This document shows positions 45,229 to 53,479 of a stretch of 64,000 nucleotides of DNA, piece after piece. The notes beneath the pieces were generated by a model, which had not been told where the DNA came from, ran no database searches, and saw only the letters and a program-made list of their open reading frames with translations. The stretch comes from Aridibaculum aurantiacum (GTDB taxonomy: Bacteria; Bacteroidota; Bacteroidia; Chitinophagales; Chitinophagaceae), in NCBI RefSeq assembly GCF_017355875.1, contig NZ_JAFEWC010000003.1, positions 253,001 through 317,000 on the forward strand. The letters are read 5' to 3'. A program made the translations under genes and the position numbers. Each line of letters starts with the position of its first letter. Positions within the stretch are counted from its first letter, which is position 1.

Positions 45229-46797
45229 ATGCTGCTTTCACGAATCACTAAGTTGTCATTTGCTGTATTGGCATTATCCACCTTACAGCTTCAATCTTTT
45301 GCGCAACAAGCCGAAGTAACCATTAATGCTGGTGCAGGTGCACCCACACATACCATCAGCAGGCATATCTATGGCCATTTTGCCGAGCATCTTGGCAGGT
45401 GTATCTACGATGGCTTTTGGGTAGCTGATACCATGAAAGTGCCTAAAAAAGATCGCATACGTTTAGATGTTGTGGAGGCTTTAAAGAATATAAAAGTGCC
45501 GAACCTACGCTGGCCCGGTGGCTGCTTTGCCGATGAATACCACTGGAGAGATGGTGTTGGTCCGCGCAAGGACCGCCCAAAGATGGTGAACACCAACTGG
45601 GGTGGCGTAACAGAAGACAACAGCTTTGGTACACACGAATTCATGGAGCTGTGTACGCTGCTGGGCACTGAGCCTTACATAGCTGGTAACGTAGGCAGTG
45701 GCACAGTAGAAGAAATGGCGAAGTGGGTAGAATACTTTAATGCAGCAGGCGAAAGTCCTATGGCCAAATTGCGCAAAGAGAATGGTCGTGCTACACCATG
45801 GAAAGTAACCTACTGGGGTGTGGGCAACGAAAGCTGGGGCTGCGGCGGAAACATGTCTCCTGAGTATTATGCTGACCTGTACAAGCGCTATGCAACTTAT
45901 GCGCGCAATTATCCTGGTGCACCATTAAAGAAGATCGTAAGCGGCGCCAATGCCAGCGACTATCGTTGGACAGAAGTGTGCATGCAAAAGATACCACGCA
46001 ACCAGATGTGGGGTATTACACTGCACTACTACACACTGCCTACAGGTAGCTGGAGTGGCAGCAAAGGCTCAGCAACTAATTTTGAAGAAAAGCAATACTT
46101 CCAAACCATGAAGAATGCCTTGTTCATGGATACATTGGTAGCACGTCACTCGGCTATTATGGATAAATACGATAAAGAAAAAAGAGTAGCGCTGGTGGTA
46201 GATGAGTGGGGCATATGGACAGACGTAGAACCCGGTACCAATCCTGGTTTCCTTTACCAACAAAACAGCTTACGTGATGCATTGATAGCAGGTACTACTT
46301 TGAATACTTTTAATAACCACAGCGACCGTGTTCGGATGGCAAATCTTGCTCAAACGGTTAACGTATTGCAGGCGGTGATCCTTACCAAAGGCAGGCAGAT
46401 GTTGCTTACGCCTACTTACCATGTGTTCGATCTTTATACGGTTCACCACGATGCAAAGTATCTACCTGTACAATTGAAATCTCCTGACTACACCATGGAA
46501 GGTAAAAGTATACCTGCCGTAAATGTTTCTGCTTCGCAAGACTCTACAGGTGCTGTACATATCTCTTTTGTAAATCTTAATCCTAACCAGTCTACTCCTG
46601 TGCGTTTAGCACTTAATGGAATAACATGGAATACTGTAACAGGTAAAATGTTGACTTCCGGAAAAGTGAATGACATCAACACTTTTGAAAAGCCGAACAA
46701 CATTCAGCTTACTTCTTTCATCGGTGCAAGAAAAGAAGGCAATGACCTTGTGGTTGATCTTCCGTCAAAATCAGTAGTTGTTTTAAGGCTCAAGTAA
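45229..46797 (+). CDS. GH51 alpha-L-arabinofuranosidase, secreted
   Basis: 522 residues. A signal peptide (ending SFAQQ) leads into a GH51 barrel. [40 protein letters not shown] and the acid/base Glu201 in [11 protein letters not shown] are clear, as is the nucleophile Glu326 in VVDEWGIW. The C-terminal beta-sandwich (~390-522) ends with the normal [11 protein letters not shown]. It releases L-arabinofuranose from arabinan or arabinoxylan oligomers. Length and motifs are standard; the only family-atypical trait is export. The next gene starts 11 bp downstream. Confidence 0.95.
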   Translation: MLLSRITKLSFAVLALSTLQLQSFAQQAEVTINAGAGAPTHTISRHIYGHFAEHLGRCIYDGFWVADTMKVPKKDRIRLDVVEALKNIKVPNLRWPGGCFADEYHWRDGVGPRKDRPKMVNTNWGGVTEDNSFGTHEFMELCTLLGTEPYIAGNVGSGTVEEMAKWVEYFNAAGESPMAKLRKENGRATPWKVTYWGVGNESWGCGGNMSPEYYADLYKRYATYARNYPGAPLKKIVSGANASDYRWTEVCMQKIPRNQMWGITLHYYTLPTGSWSGSKGSATNFEEKQYFQTMKNALFMDTLVARHSAIMDKYDKEKRVALVVDEWGIWTDVEPGTNPGFLYQQNSLRDALIAGTTLNTFNNHSDRVRMANLAQTVNVLQAVILTKGRQMLLTPTYHVFDLYTVHHDAKYLPVQLKSPDYTMEGKSIPAVNVSASQDSTGAVHISFVNLNPNQSTPVRLALNGITWNTVTGKMLTSGKVNDINTFEKPNNIQLTSFIGARKEGNDLVVDLPSKSVVVLRLK

Positions 46798-46808
46798 GCA
46801 AAACAAAT

Positions 46809-47834
46809 ATGAAAAGATTGTCTTTGCCAGGGATAATGTACCTGCTGTTTTTGATGGTGATAGCAGGTACTGCATGCGCTGTGTCTTCAAGATCTGCGAA
46901 AGGTGTTCCTGCTCCTAAGCCACTGTACCGCGATCCTATTTATGATGGCGCTGCCGATCCTGTTATCATCTGGAACAAGCAACGGAAGCGGTGGTATATG
47001 TTGTACACCAACAGGCGGGCAACTCATAGTGACTCTACCGGTGTCAGGTGGGTGCATGGTACACGCATAGGCATAGCAGAATCGAAAGATGGTGCAAACT
47101 GGAAGTATGTAGATACGGCCAATATCAATTATCGTCCTGTAGCAGATTATACGCACTGGGCACCCGATGTGATAGAACACGAAGGTGTATACCACATGTA
47201 CCTTACTTATGTACCAGGCATTTTTAATGATTGGAATCATCCACGCAATATTATTCATCTTACCAGCAATGACCTGCTCAACTGGCAGTACCAGTCAACG
47301 CTAAAACTGGCTAATGATAAAGTGATAGATGCAGGTGTGGTAAAGCTACCCGAAGGTGGCTGGCGCATGTGGTACAACAACGAGAGAGATGGCAAGTCGA
47401 TCTGGTATGCTGACAGCAAAGACCTGTACAACTGGGAAGACAAAGGCAAGGCCATAGCTGCCCGTGGCGAAGGAGCTAAAGTCTTCTGGTGGAAGAATAC
47501 CTACTGGATGATAGTAGACGCATGGAAGGGATTGGAGATCTATCAATCTAATGACCTGCTGAAATGGAAGAAGCAAACCACACGTATACTCGAAGAGCCG
47601 GGCGAAGGAGCAGAGGACGCAGCCATAGGTGGTCATCCTGATGTGGTGGTGAGTGGTGACCGTGCATACATATACTATTTTACACACCCCGGAAGATCAA
47701 AAGCCAATCCTGCACCAAATAATTCAGTAGATGCTAAGCGCAGCCTTATACAGGTGGCAGAACTAGAGTATGCCGATGGTGTAATAACATGCGACAGGGA
47801 TAAGCCTGTATACATTCAACTACAACACAACTAG
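46809..47834 (+). CDS. Five-bladed beta-propeller glycosidase (GH43-like), lipoprotein
   Basis: 341 residues. The lipoprotein signal ends IAGTAC. The rest is a five-bladed propeller with GH43/GH32-superfamily features: an early Asp in DGAADPVIIWNKQRKRWYMLYTNR, HWAPDVIEHEGVYHMYLTYV, a middle Asp in KVIDAGVVKL and a candidate acid Glu in EPGEGAEDAAIGGHPDVVV. The RWVHGTRIGIAESKDGANW segment is common to a poorly characterised Bacteroidota group. I cannot assign the subfamily or sugar. Its place between GH51 and another GH43 argues for an arabinose- or galactose-related side-chain activity. Confidence 0.8.
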   Translation: MKRLSLPGIMYLLFLMVIAGTACAVSSRSAKGVPAPKPLYRDPIYDGAADPVIIWNKQRKRWYMLYTNRRATHSDSTGVRWVHGTRIGIAESKDGANWKYVDTANINYRPVADYTHWAPDVIEHEGVYHMYLTYVPGIFNDWNHPRNIIHLTSNDLLNWQYQSTLKLANDKVIDAGVVKLPEGGWRMWYNNERDGKSIWYADSKDLYNWEDKGKAIAARGEGAKVFWWKNTYWMIVDAWKGLEIYQSNDLLKWKKQTTRILEEPGEGAEDAAIGGHPDVVVSGDRAYIYYFTHPGRSKANPAPNNSVDAKRSLIQVAELEYADGVITCDRDKPVYIQLQHN

Positions 47835-47843
47835 AACTACAAC

Positions 47844-48845
47844 ATGAATTTGAAGTCAACTTGTATAGCTGCTATTCTATTGGCTGGCATTCTTAATGGA
47901 TGTACAGCACAGCGTTCTGCAGAAGTGAAACCTTATACCACCCGCGACACTACACGTGTAGGTGGCAATCCCATTATACAACATAAATACACTGCTGATC
48001 CTGCGGCTTTGGTGCACAATGATACGGTGTACCTGTACACTGGTCATGATGAGGCGCCGAGAAGAGAGCAGCGGTATGTAATGCATGACTGGCTGGTCTT
48101 TTCATCTACCGATATGGTGAACTGGAAAGAGCACCCTGTACCACTTACGGTAAAAGATTTTACCTGGGCTAAAGGTGATGCATGGGCATCGCAGGTGATA
48201 GAGCGCAACGGAAAGTTCTACTGGTTTGTTTCCATTGAACATAAAACCATCAATGGTAAAGCCATTGGAGTGGCTGTGTCTGATAGTCCTACAGGTCCTT
48301 TTAAAGATGCTCTTGGCAAAGCACTAATCACCAACGATATGACCATCGAGACGAAGATCACGTGGGATGATATTGATCCTTCTGTTATGATAGACGATGA
48401 TGGACAAGCTTACTTGTTTTGGGGCAACACTACGCTGCACTATGTAAAGCTGAAGGAGAATATGATAGAGATGGATGGCCCGATGAAGACGATCAAGTTG
48501 CCGCATTTTACCGAAGCGCCCTGGATACACAAAAGGAATGGCTGGTACTATCTTTCATACGCTTACGAGTTTCCTGAAAAGATAGCTTATGCCATGAGCC
48601 GCAGCATCGATGGGCCGTGGGTGTACAAAGGCATCATCAATGAGATTGCAGGCAACAGCAACACCAATCACCAGGCGATCATTGACTTTAAAGGCAAGTC
48701 GTATTTTATTTACCATAATGGCGCATTGGCTGCAGACGCAGGCAGCTTTCACCGCTCAGTATGCATAGATTACCTGCACTACAATAAAGATGGTACAATC
48801 AAGAAAATAGTTATGACCTCGGAAGGAGTGAAGCCGGTGAAGTGA
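47844..48845 (+). CDS. GH43 family glycosidase, lipoprotein
   Basis: 333 residues. A lipoprotein signal (MNLKSTCIAAILLAGILNGC) precedes a five-bladed propeller. Base Asp is in HKYTADPAALVHNDTVYLYTGHDE, the second Asp in TWDDIDPSVMIDDDGQAYLFWG and acid Glu in LPHFTEAPWIHKRNGWYYLSYA. The GNSNTNHQAIIDFKGKSYFIYHNG motif supplies the usual late His. Members act as arabinofuranosidases, beta-xylosidases or galactosidases. It begins 9 bp after the previous stop, so the two are translationally close. Pectin side-chain trimming is inferred. Confidence 0.9.
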   Translation: MNLKSTCIAAILLAGILNGCTAQRSAEVKPYTTRDTTRVGGNPIIQHKYTADPAALVHNDTVYLYTGHDEAPRREQRYVMHDWLVFSSTDMVNWKEHPVPLTVKDFTWAKGDAWASQVIERNGKFYWFVSIEHKTINGKAIGVAVSDSPTGPFKDALGKALITNDMTIETKITWDDIDPSVMIDDDGQAYLFWGNTTLHYVKLKENMIEMDGPMKTIKLPHFTEAPWIHKRNGWYYLSYAYEFPEKIAYAMSRSIDGPWVYKGIINEIAGNSNTNHQAIIDFKGKSYFIYHNGALAADAGSFHRSVCIDYLHYNKDGTIKKIVMTSEGVKPVK

Positions 48846-48918
48846 TTGGAAGCCTTCTAATACAAATTGATAAGCCTTACTGCTTTTCTACCAGTTTATC
48901 TTGCATTCAAACCTATAT

Positions 48919-49395
48919 ATGAAAAACACCTTTTTCCTCCTGGTAATGATGAATACTGCCTGTTCTGGCACTACCGGTGAAACAAAACCTTCTGCCGCTG
49001 CAGAAACAAACGGTACTACAGTTTCTACTACTTCAGAAACTGCAGCTGCCCGTCATTATGCAGGTGCTTTTTCCAATGGTATGAAAGGAGACTCCATATT
49101 TTTTGATGTGTCTGCAGATGGTAAAACACTGGAGAACCTGACATTTAAAGGTTACTGGCGCTGTAGTGGTAAATTAGAACAAACAACGGTTGGGCCTGAT
49201 GGGGCTTTCAATATCAACAACGGCAAAGTGAATGATCATATATCAGAACCACCCGATGGAGGCTCAACTGCATGGAGGTTTGACCTCGAAGCCGACATAA
49301 ATCCAACATCAGCAAGCGGCACTTTTAGAATGAACATCAATAACCTTGGCTGCGACACCTACAAACTGAACTGGACAGCAGAGGTTAGAAAATAA
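48919..49395 (+). CDS. Small uncharacterised lipoprotein
   Basis: 158 residues from the ATG at 48919; an in-frame TTG at 48901 is less likely because the ATG opens the lipoprotein signal directly (MKNTFFLLVMMNTAC). A Ser/Thr/Ala-rich linker (~20-45) is followed by a small beta-rich domain: HYAGAFSNGMKGDSIFFDVSADGKTLENL, GYWRCSG and FRMNINNLGCDTYKLNWTAE. Two Cys in the domain could form a disulfide. I do not recognise the family. It lies 73 bp after a GH43 gene at the end of the side-chain block, so it may belong to that transcript. Confidence 0.7.
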   Translation: MKNTFFLLVMMNTACSGTTGETKPSAAAETNGTTVSTTSETAAARHYAGAFSNGMKGDSIFFDVSADGKTLENLTFKGYWRCSGKLEQTTVGPDGAFNINNGKVNDHISEPPDGGSTAWRFDLEADINPTSASGTFRMNINNLGCDTYKLNWTAEVRK

Positions 49396-49545
49396 GGAGT
49401 ATAACAGGTAAAGCCAGGTGCAGAAACTTCTTGTTTTGATTATTCCAATTGCTTCAATGAGTGTTCAGTTGGAAAAGAAAAGAAGCTTATTCTTCAGCAA
49501 TCATGTAAGCATATTCTTTTAATAAGATGTTTCGTGGGAGGAACA

Positions 49546-49590
49546 CAGGATGCCGCAGGACACTTAAAAAAATTTTAAGAGGTAAACTTG
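49546..49590 (+). promoter_or_regulatory. CAGGAY direct-repeat promoter, site 6 (second PL11)
   Basis: CAGGATGCCGCAGGAC (49546-49561) is followed 22 nt later by TAAACTTG (49583-49590), the closest match in this set to the TAnnTTTG consensus. The leader to the ATG at 49619 would be about 23 nt. Confidence 0.72.
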
Positions 49591-49618
49591 GGCATTATTT
49601 GACTGTTCCTCTAAAACG

Positions 49619-52600
49619 ATGTGCTTGAAAAAAGATCTACAATGTAATGCTCTGCAGCGGCTGGTTCTTCCACTACAGGTTGTTTCTTCTAAAGCTATTT
49701 TGTTCAGGCTGTTGTTGCTGACAACAGCATTGGGCGTTAGTTCTTTACTGCAAGCGCAACATTGGACGATCCTTGGCAACGAAAGCCAGGTAGCCTCGGC
49801 TACATCCAATCATACTTCTATTGCAGTATTATTAGAAGGAGATGAAGGCACCACCACTGTTCCTTATGTTGCCTTTATTGAGTCTGGTGTGCCTAAAGTA
49901 AAAAAACTGGTTGCCGGTGCGTGGGAGCAGGTGGGTAATAATCTTTCTACCGGCAGTGCAAGTTATACCAGGATAATTGCTGATAACAACAACCGCCTGT
50001 ATGTTTCATATGTGGATGGTACCAACAGCAACAGGCTGGCCGTAAAAACATACGATACTTCTTCTGCTAGCTGGCAGCCACTTAACAACGATCCCAACAA
50101 TCTGCACCTTTCAGCAGGTTCTGTTACCTATAGCATCAGCCAGTATAGCAGCACACCCCGTAGCACGTTTGCATTGGATACTGCCAATAGGCTGTATGTA
50201 ATATTTGGTGAGGGTTCAGGTCTTGTGCCAACTGTAAAGCGATATAACGGTACTGCTTGGGAAACAGTAGGAGGCGCGCCTGTATCGTCAGACAGGGCAG
50301 TAGGTGTGGGTATAGCTATAGACAGCACCACAAACGCACCATATGTTGTGTATGCACAACTGGCTACTGCCACTTCTACTACTGGTACGGTGATGGCCTA
50401 TCGCTTTATCAATAATGCATGGGAAAATATCCCTGTTCCCAGTCCTGTTTTACCCGGCAGTTCTACTACGGGTTCCACTACAGGAGTACGTCATACAGTT
50501 ATCACTTTCAACTACCAATGGAATCCTGTTGTAAGTTATTTCAATGCTAATAATAGCAACCGTTCTACTATCATCATATACAACAAGAGCACCAGCAGCT
50601 GGAGCTATGAAGGAACTGTTTCTGCAAGAGATATTTCCAACAACTCGCTGGTGCGCGATTTTGCCGGCAACCTCTATAACACTTTCACTGATGCCTACTC
50701 AAATGGCTCAGGCCGCTCCGTAGCCCGTGTTATGCGCCAACGTGCAGGAACAACTAATTGGGTGGAGCTCAAAGATCCGAATGTAACAGATGGTATTGAC
50801 GAGCCTGTGGGTAATGTGCAAATTGCATTTGCGCCAGAGGATTCTACAAGACCATTCATTGTTTATACAAAGACCAACAGCAACTCGGTAGTGACACCGG
50901 TGGTTAGAAGATTCTCAACACTTCCGCCACCGCCACCTCCGCCACCTGCAGTTGATTCAGTAGTTACTACGCCTAAACAAATGGAACGTTTGAACAGGTC
51001 GGTAGTAGCCGTACGCACCAGTTCTTCGCAGGTGTATATTGGCTGGAGGTTATTAGGAACAGATTCTTCAAATGTTGGTTTCAACGTGTACCGCGATGGA
51101 ACTTTGATCACTCCTTCACCCGTTACCAATTCTACCAACTTCATTGATCTGACTGCTGTAAATGGAAAATATTCAGTGAAGCCTGTGATCAATGGTGTGG
51201 AGCAAGCCAACACTGATACATCTGGTGCTGTATGGGCGCAGAATTATTTGAACATACCATTGCAACGACCTGCAGGCGGCGTTACACCAACAGGTGAAGC
51301 ATATACTTATAGTGCGAATGATGCAAGTGTAGGCGACCTTGATGGTGATGGAGAATATGAAGTGGTCCTGAAGTGGGATCCATCCAATGCTAAAGACAAT
51401 TCTCAATCTGGTTATACAGGAAACGTTTACCTGGATGCATATAAACTGAACGGAACAAGATTGTGGCGCATTGACCTTGGCAGAAACATACGTGCAGGTG
51501 CCCACTACACGCAGTTCATTGTATACGACCTGGATGGAGATGGCAAGGCTGAAGTAGCATGTAAGACTGCTGATGCTACCATAGATGGACTGGGTAACGT
51601 GATTGGTAATGCCAATGCAGATTATAGAAACAGCAGCGGCTACATTCTTTCTGGTCCTGAGTTCCTGACTGTTTTCAATGGTTTAACGGGTGCTGCAATG
51701 GCTACTACCAATTACTTACCTGCAAGAGGTACGGTAAGTAGCTGGGGCGATAGTTATGGTAACCGTGTAGATCGCTTTATAGCGGCAGTAGCTTATTTAG
51801 ATGGTGCACGTCCAAGCCTTATTATGGGGCGTGGGTATTATACACGTCTTGTGCGTGCAGCGTGGGATTGGAGGAATGGACAACTTACAAGCCGCTGGGT
51901 GTTCGATAGCAACACACCGGGTAACTCTGCGCATTATGGCCAGGGCAATCACCAGATGACCATTGGTGATGTAGATGGTGACGGTAAAGATGAAGTGTTC
52001 AATGGCTCAAGTGCCATCAATGATAACGGTAAAAGTTTATGGGCTAATGGCATGGGTCATGGCGATGCATTGCACATGACGAACATCGATCCTGACAGGC
52101 CAGGACAGGAGATATGGATGCCATATGAAGATCCGGCAAACAATGGATTGGTAGGTGCAGCACTCATTGATGCAAAAACAGGCGCACGCATTTTTACTGT
52201 TCAATTAGCTGCTGCCGAGGATGTAGGTCGTGCACTTTCTGCTAACATAGATCCACGTCACAAAGGCAACGAGGTATGGGCTTCAAGAGGTGGGTTGTTT
52301 ACAGCTAAAGGTGTACAGTTAACCACTTCAAGGCCATCCATGAACTTTGCCATATGGTGGGATGCCGACAGTACAAGAGAACTGCTGGACGGTACCACTA
52401 TTACCAAATGGAACCATTTAACCAACAGCAGCACTGGAATATTTTCTGCAGCCAATTGTTCTTCAAATAATGGCACTAAATCAACACCTGCGCTTACTGC
52501 CGATCTTTTTGGCGATTGGAGAGAAGAGGTTATGTTCAGAACAACTGACAACCTGAACCTGCGTATTTACACTGCTACCACTTTTGCTGAAAGCCGTTTT

Positions 52601-53293
52601 TATACATTGATGCACGACCCGCAGTACCGTACTGCTGTTGCATGGCAGAACTCTGCTTACAACCAGCCACCGCACCCAAGCTATTATTTAGGTGAAGGCA
52701 TGGCCCCAATCAGTGCACCGAATATTTACATCGCCAATGATCCGTCGTTACCTGTAGTGCTTATGGACTTCAGGGCCAAAGAAAACAATGGCAAAGTGAA
52801 CTTGTATTGGAAGACAGCAACAGAGATTAACACTGCTACTTTTACCGTAGAGAGATCTGTTGATGGTAACACATTCACACCCATTTATACAACAAATGCA
52901 GCCGGCAACAGTACCTCTGAAAAATCTTATTATGCAGTAGACTTAACGCCTTTGGCTGGTTATAATTTTTACAGGTTGAAACAAACTGATATAGATGGAA
53001 AACATGTTTATTCAGTAATAAGAAGAGTGAGCATTGCAGGAGCAAAGAACCACTTCAGTATTTTGCCTAATCCAGTTACCAATGCTGTTAAACTAAATTT
53101 CACCAATGCAGCAGCACACCTGCGGCTGGTAGTTACATCTGCCGAAGGTAAGGTGCTGATGATACAGGAAGGAAACCTGCAGGTATTGAACAATACACTA
53201 AACAACAAGCTAAGCACACTGAATACAGGCGTATACATGCTGCAGCTTTCTGATGGTAATGAAGTTTACAACACAAAAATGGTGAAGCAATAA
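49619..53293 (+). CDS. PL11 rhamnogalacturonan lyase with propeller-like region and T9SS sorting domain, second copy
   Basis: 1,224 residues. A signal peptide with a long n-region ends LLQAQ. The N-terminal region (~48-430) again shows seven recurring segments (VPYVAFIE, LYVSYVD, LYVIFGEG, PYVVYAQ, PVVSYFN, LYNTFTD, PFIVYTK), opening HWTILGNESQVASATSN like the gene at 9994. A polyproline linker (~435-445) leads to the PL11 module (~450-1040), with Ca-binding GDLDGDGEYEV, DLDGDGKAEV and GDVDGDGKDEV. A beta domain and a type IX sorting domain (FSILPNPVTNAVKLNF to the end) follow. It lacks the extra FN3 domain of the first copy. It should cut RG-I at or outside the cell surface. Confidence 0.92.
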   Translation: MCLKKDLQCNALQRLVLPLQVVSSKAILFRLLLLTTALGVSSLLQAQHWTILGNESQVASATSNHTSIAVLLEGDEGTTTVPYVAFIESGVPKVKKLVAGAWEQVGNNLSTGSASYTRIIADNNNRLYVSYVDGTNSNRLAVKTYDTSSASWQPLNNDPNNLHLSAGSVTYSISQYSSTPRSTFALDTANRLYVIFGEGSGLVPTVKRYNGTAWETVGGAPVSSDRAVGVGIAIDSTTNAPYVVYAQLATATSTTGTVMAYRFINNAWENIPVPSPVLPGSSTTGSTTGVRHTVITFNYQWNPVVSYFNANNSNRSTIIIYNKSTSSWSYEGTVSARDISNNSLVRDFAGNLYNTFTDAYSNGSGRSVARVMRQRAGTTNWVELKDPNVTDGIDEPVGNVQIAFAPEDSTRPFIVYTKTNSNSVVTPVVRRFSTLPPPPPPPPAVDSVVTTPKQMERLNRSVVAVRTSSSQVYIGWRLLGTDSSNVGFNVYRDGTLITPSPVTNSTNFIDLTAVNGKYSVKPVINGVEQANTDTSGAVWAQNYLNIPLQRPAGGVTPTGEAYTYSANDASVGDLDGDGEYEVVLKWDPSNAKDNSQSGYTGNVYLDAYKLNGTRLWRIDLGRNIRAGAHYTQFIVYDLDGDGKAEVACKTADATIDGLGNVIGNANADYRNSSGYILSGPEFLTVFNGLTGAAMATTNYLPARGTVSSWGDSYGNRVDRFIAAVAYLDGARPSLIMGRGYYTRLVRAAWDWRNGQLTSRWVFDSNTPGNSAHYGQGNHQMTIGDVDGDGKDEVFNGSSAINDNGKSLWANGMGHGDALHMTNIDPDRPGQEIWMPYEDPANNGLVGAALIDAKTGARIFTVQLAAAEDVGRALSANIDPRHKGNEVWASRGGLFTAKGVQLTTSRPSMNFAIWWDADSTRELLDGTTITKWNHLTNSSTGIFSAANCSSNNGTKSTPALTADLFGDWREEVMFRTTDNLNLRIYTATTFAESRFYTLMHDPQYRTAVAWQNSAYNQPPHPSYYLGEGMAPISAPNIYIANDPSLPVVLMDFRAKENNGKVNLYWKTATEINTATFTVERSVDGNTFTPIYTTNAAGNSTSEKSYYAVDLTPLAGYNFYRLKQTDIDGKHVYSVIRRVSIAGAKNHFSILPNPVTNAVKLNFTNAAAHLRLVVTSAEGKVLMIQEGNLQVLNNTLNNKLSTLNTGVYMLQLSDGNEVYNTKMVKQ

Positions 53294-53320
53294 ATTGATA
53301 AACGACAAGGGTAAATAAAG

Positions 53321-53370
53321 CAATCCATCAACTCCCTGTTGGCTTACATGCTGATGGGGATTGATGTTTT
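53321..53370 (+). terminator. Probable terminator after the second PL11
   Basis: CAATCCATCA (53321-53330) can pair with TGATGGGGATTG (53352-53363) with a two-base bulge. A T-rich ATGTTTTT follows, about 60 bp after the stop. Confidence 0.5.
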
Positions 53371-53479
53371 TAATGAAACACTATAGCAGGCTGAGAAGTA
53401 GTAACATAAAATGAACCGGAGTTACTACAAGAAAAAATACAGTTGCTACCTAACAAGAAACAAGGAGATGAACATACTA

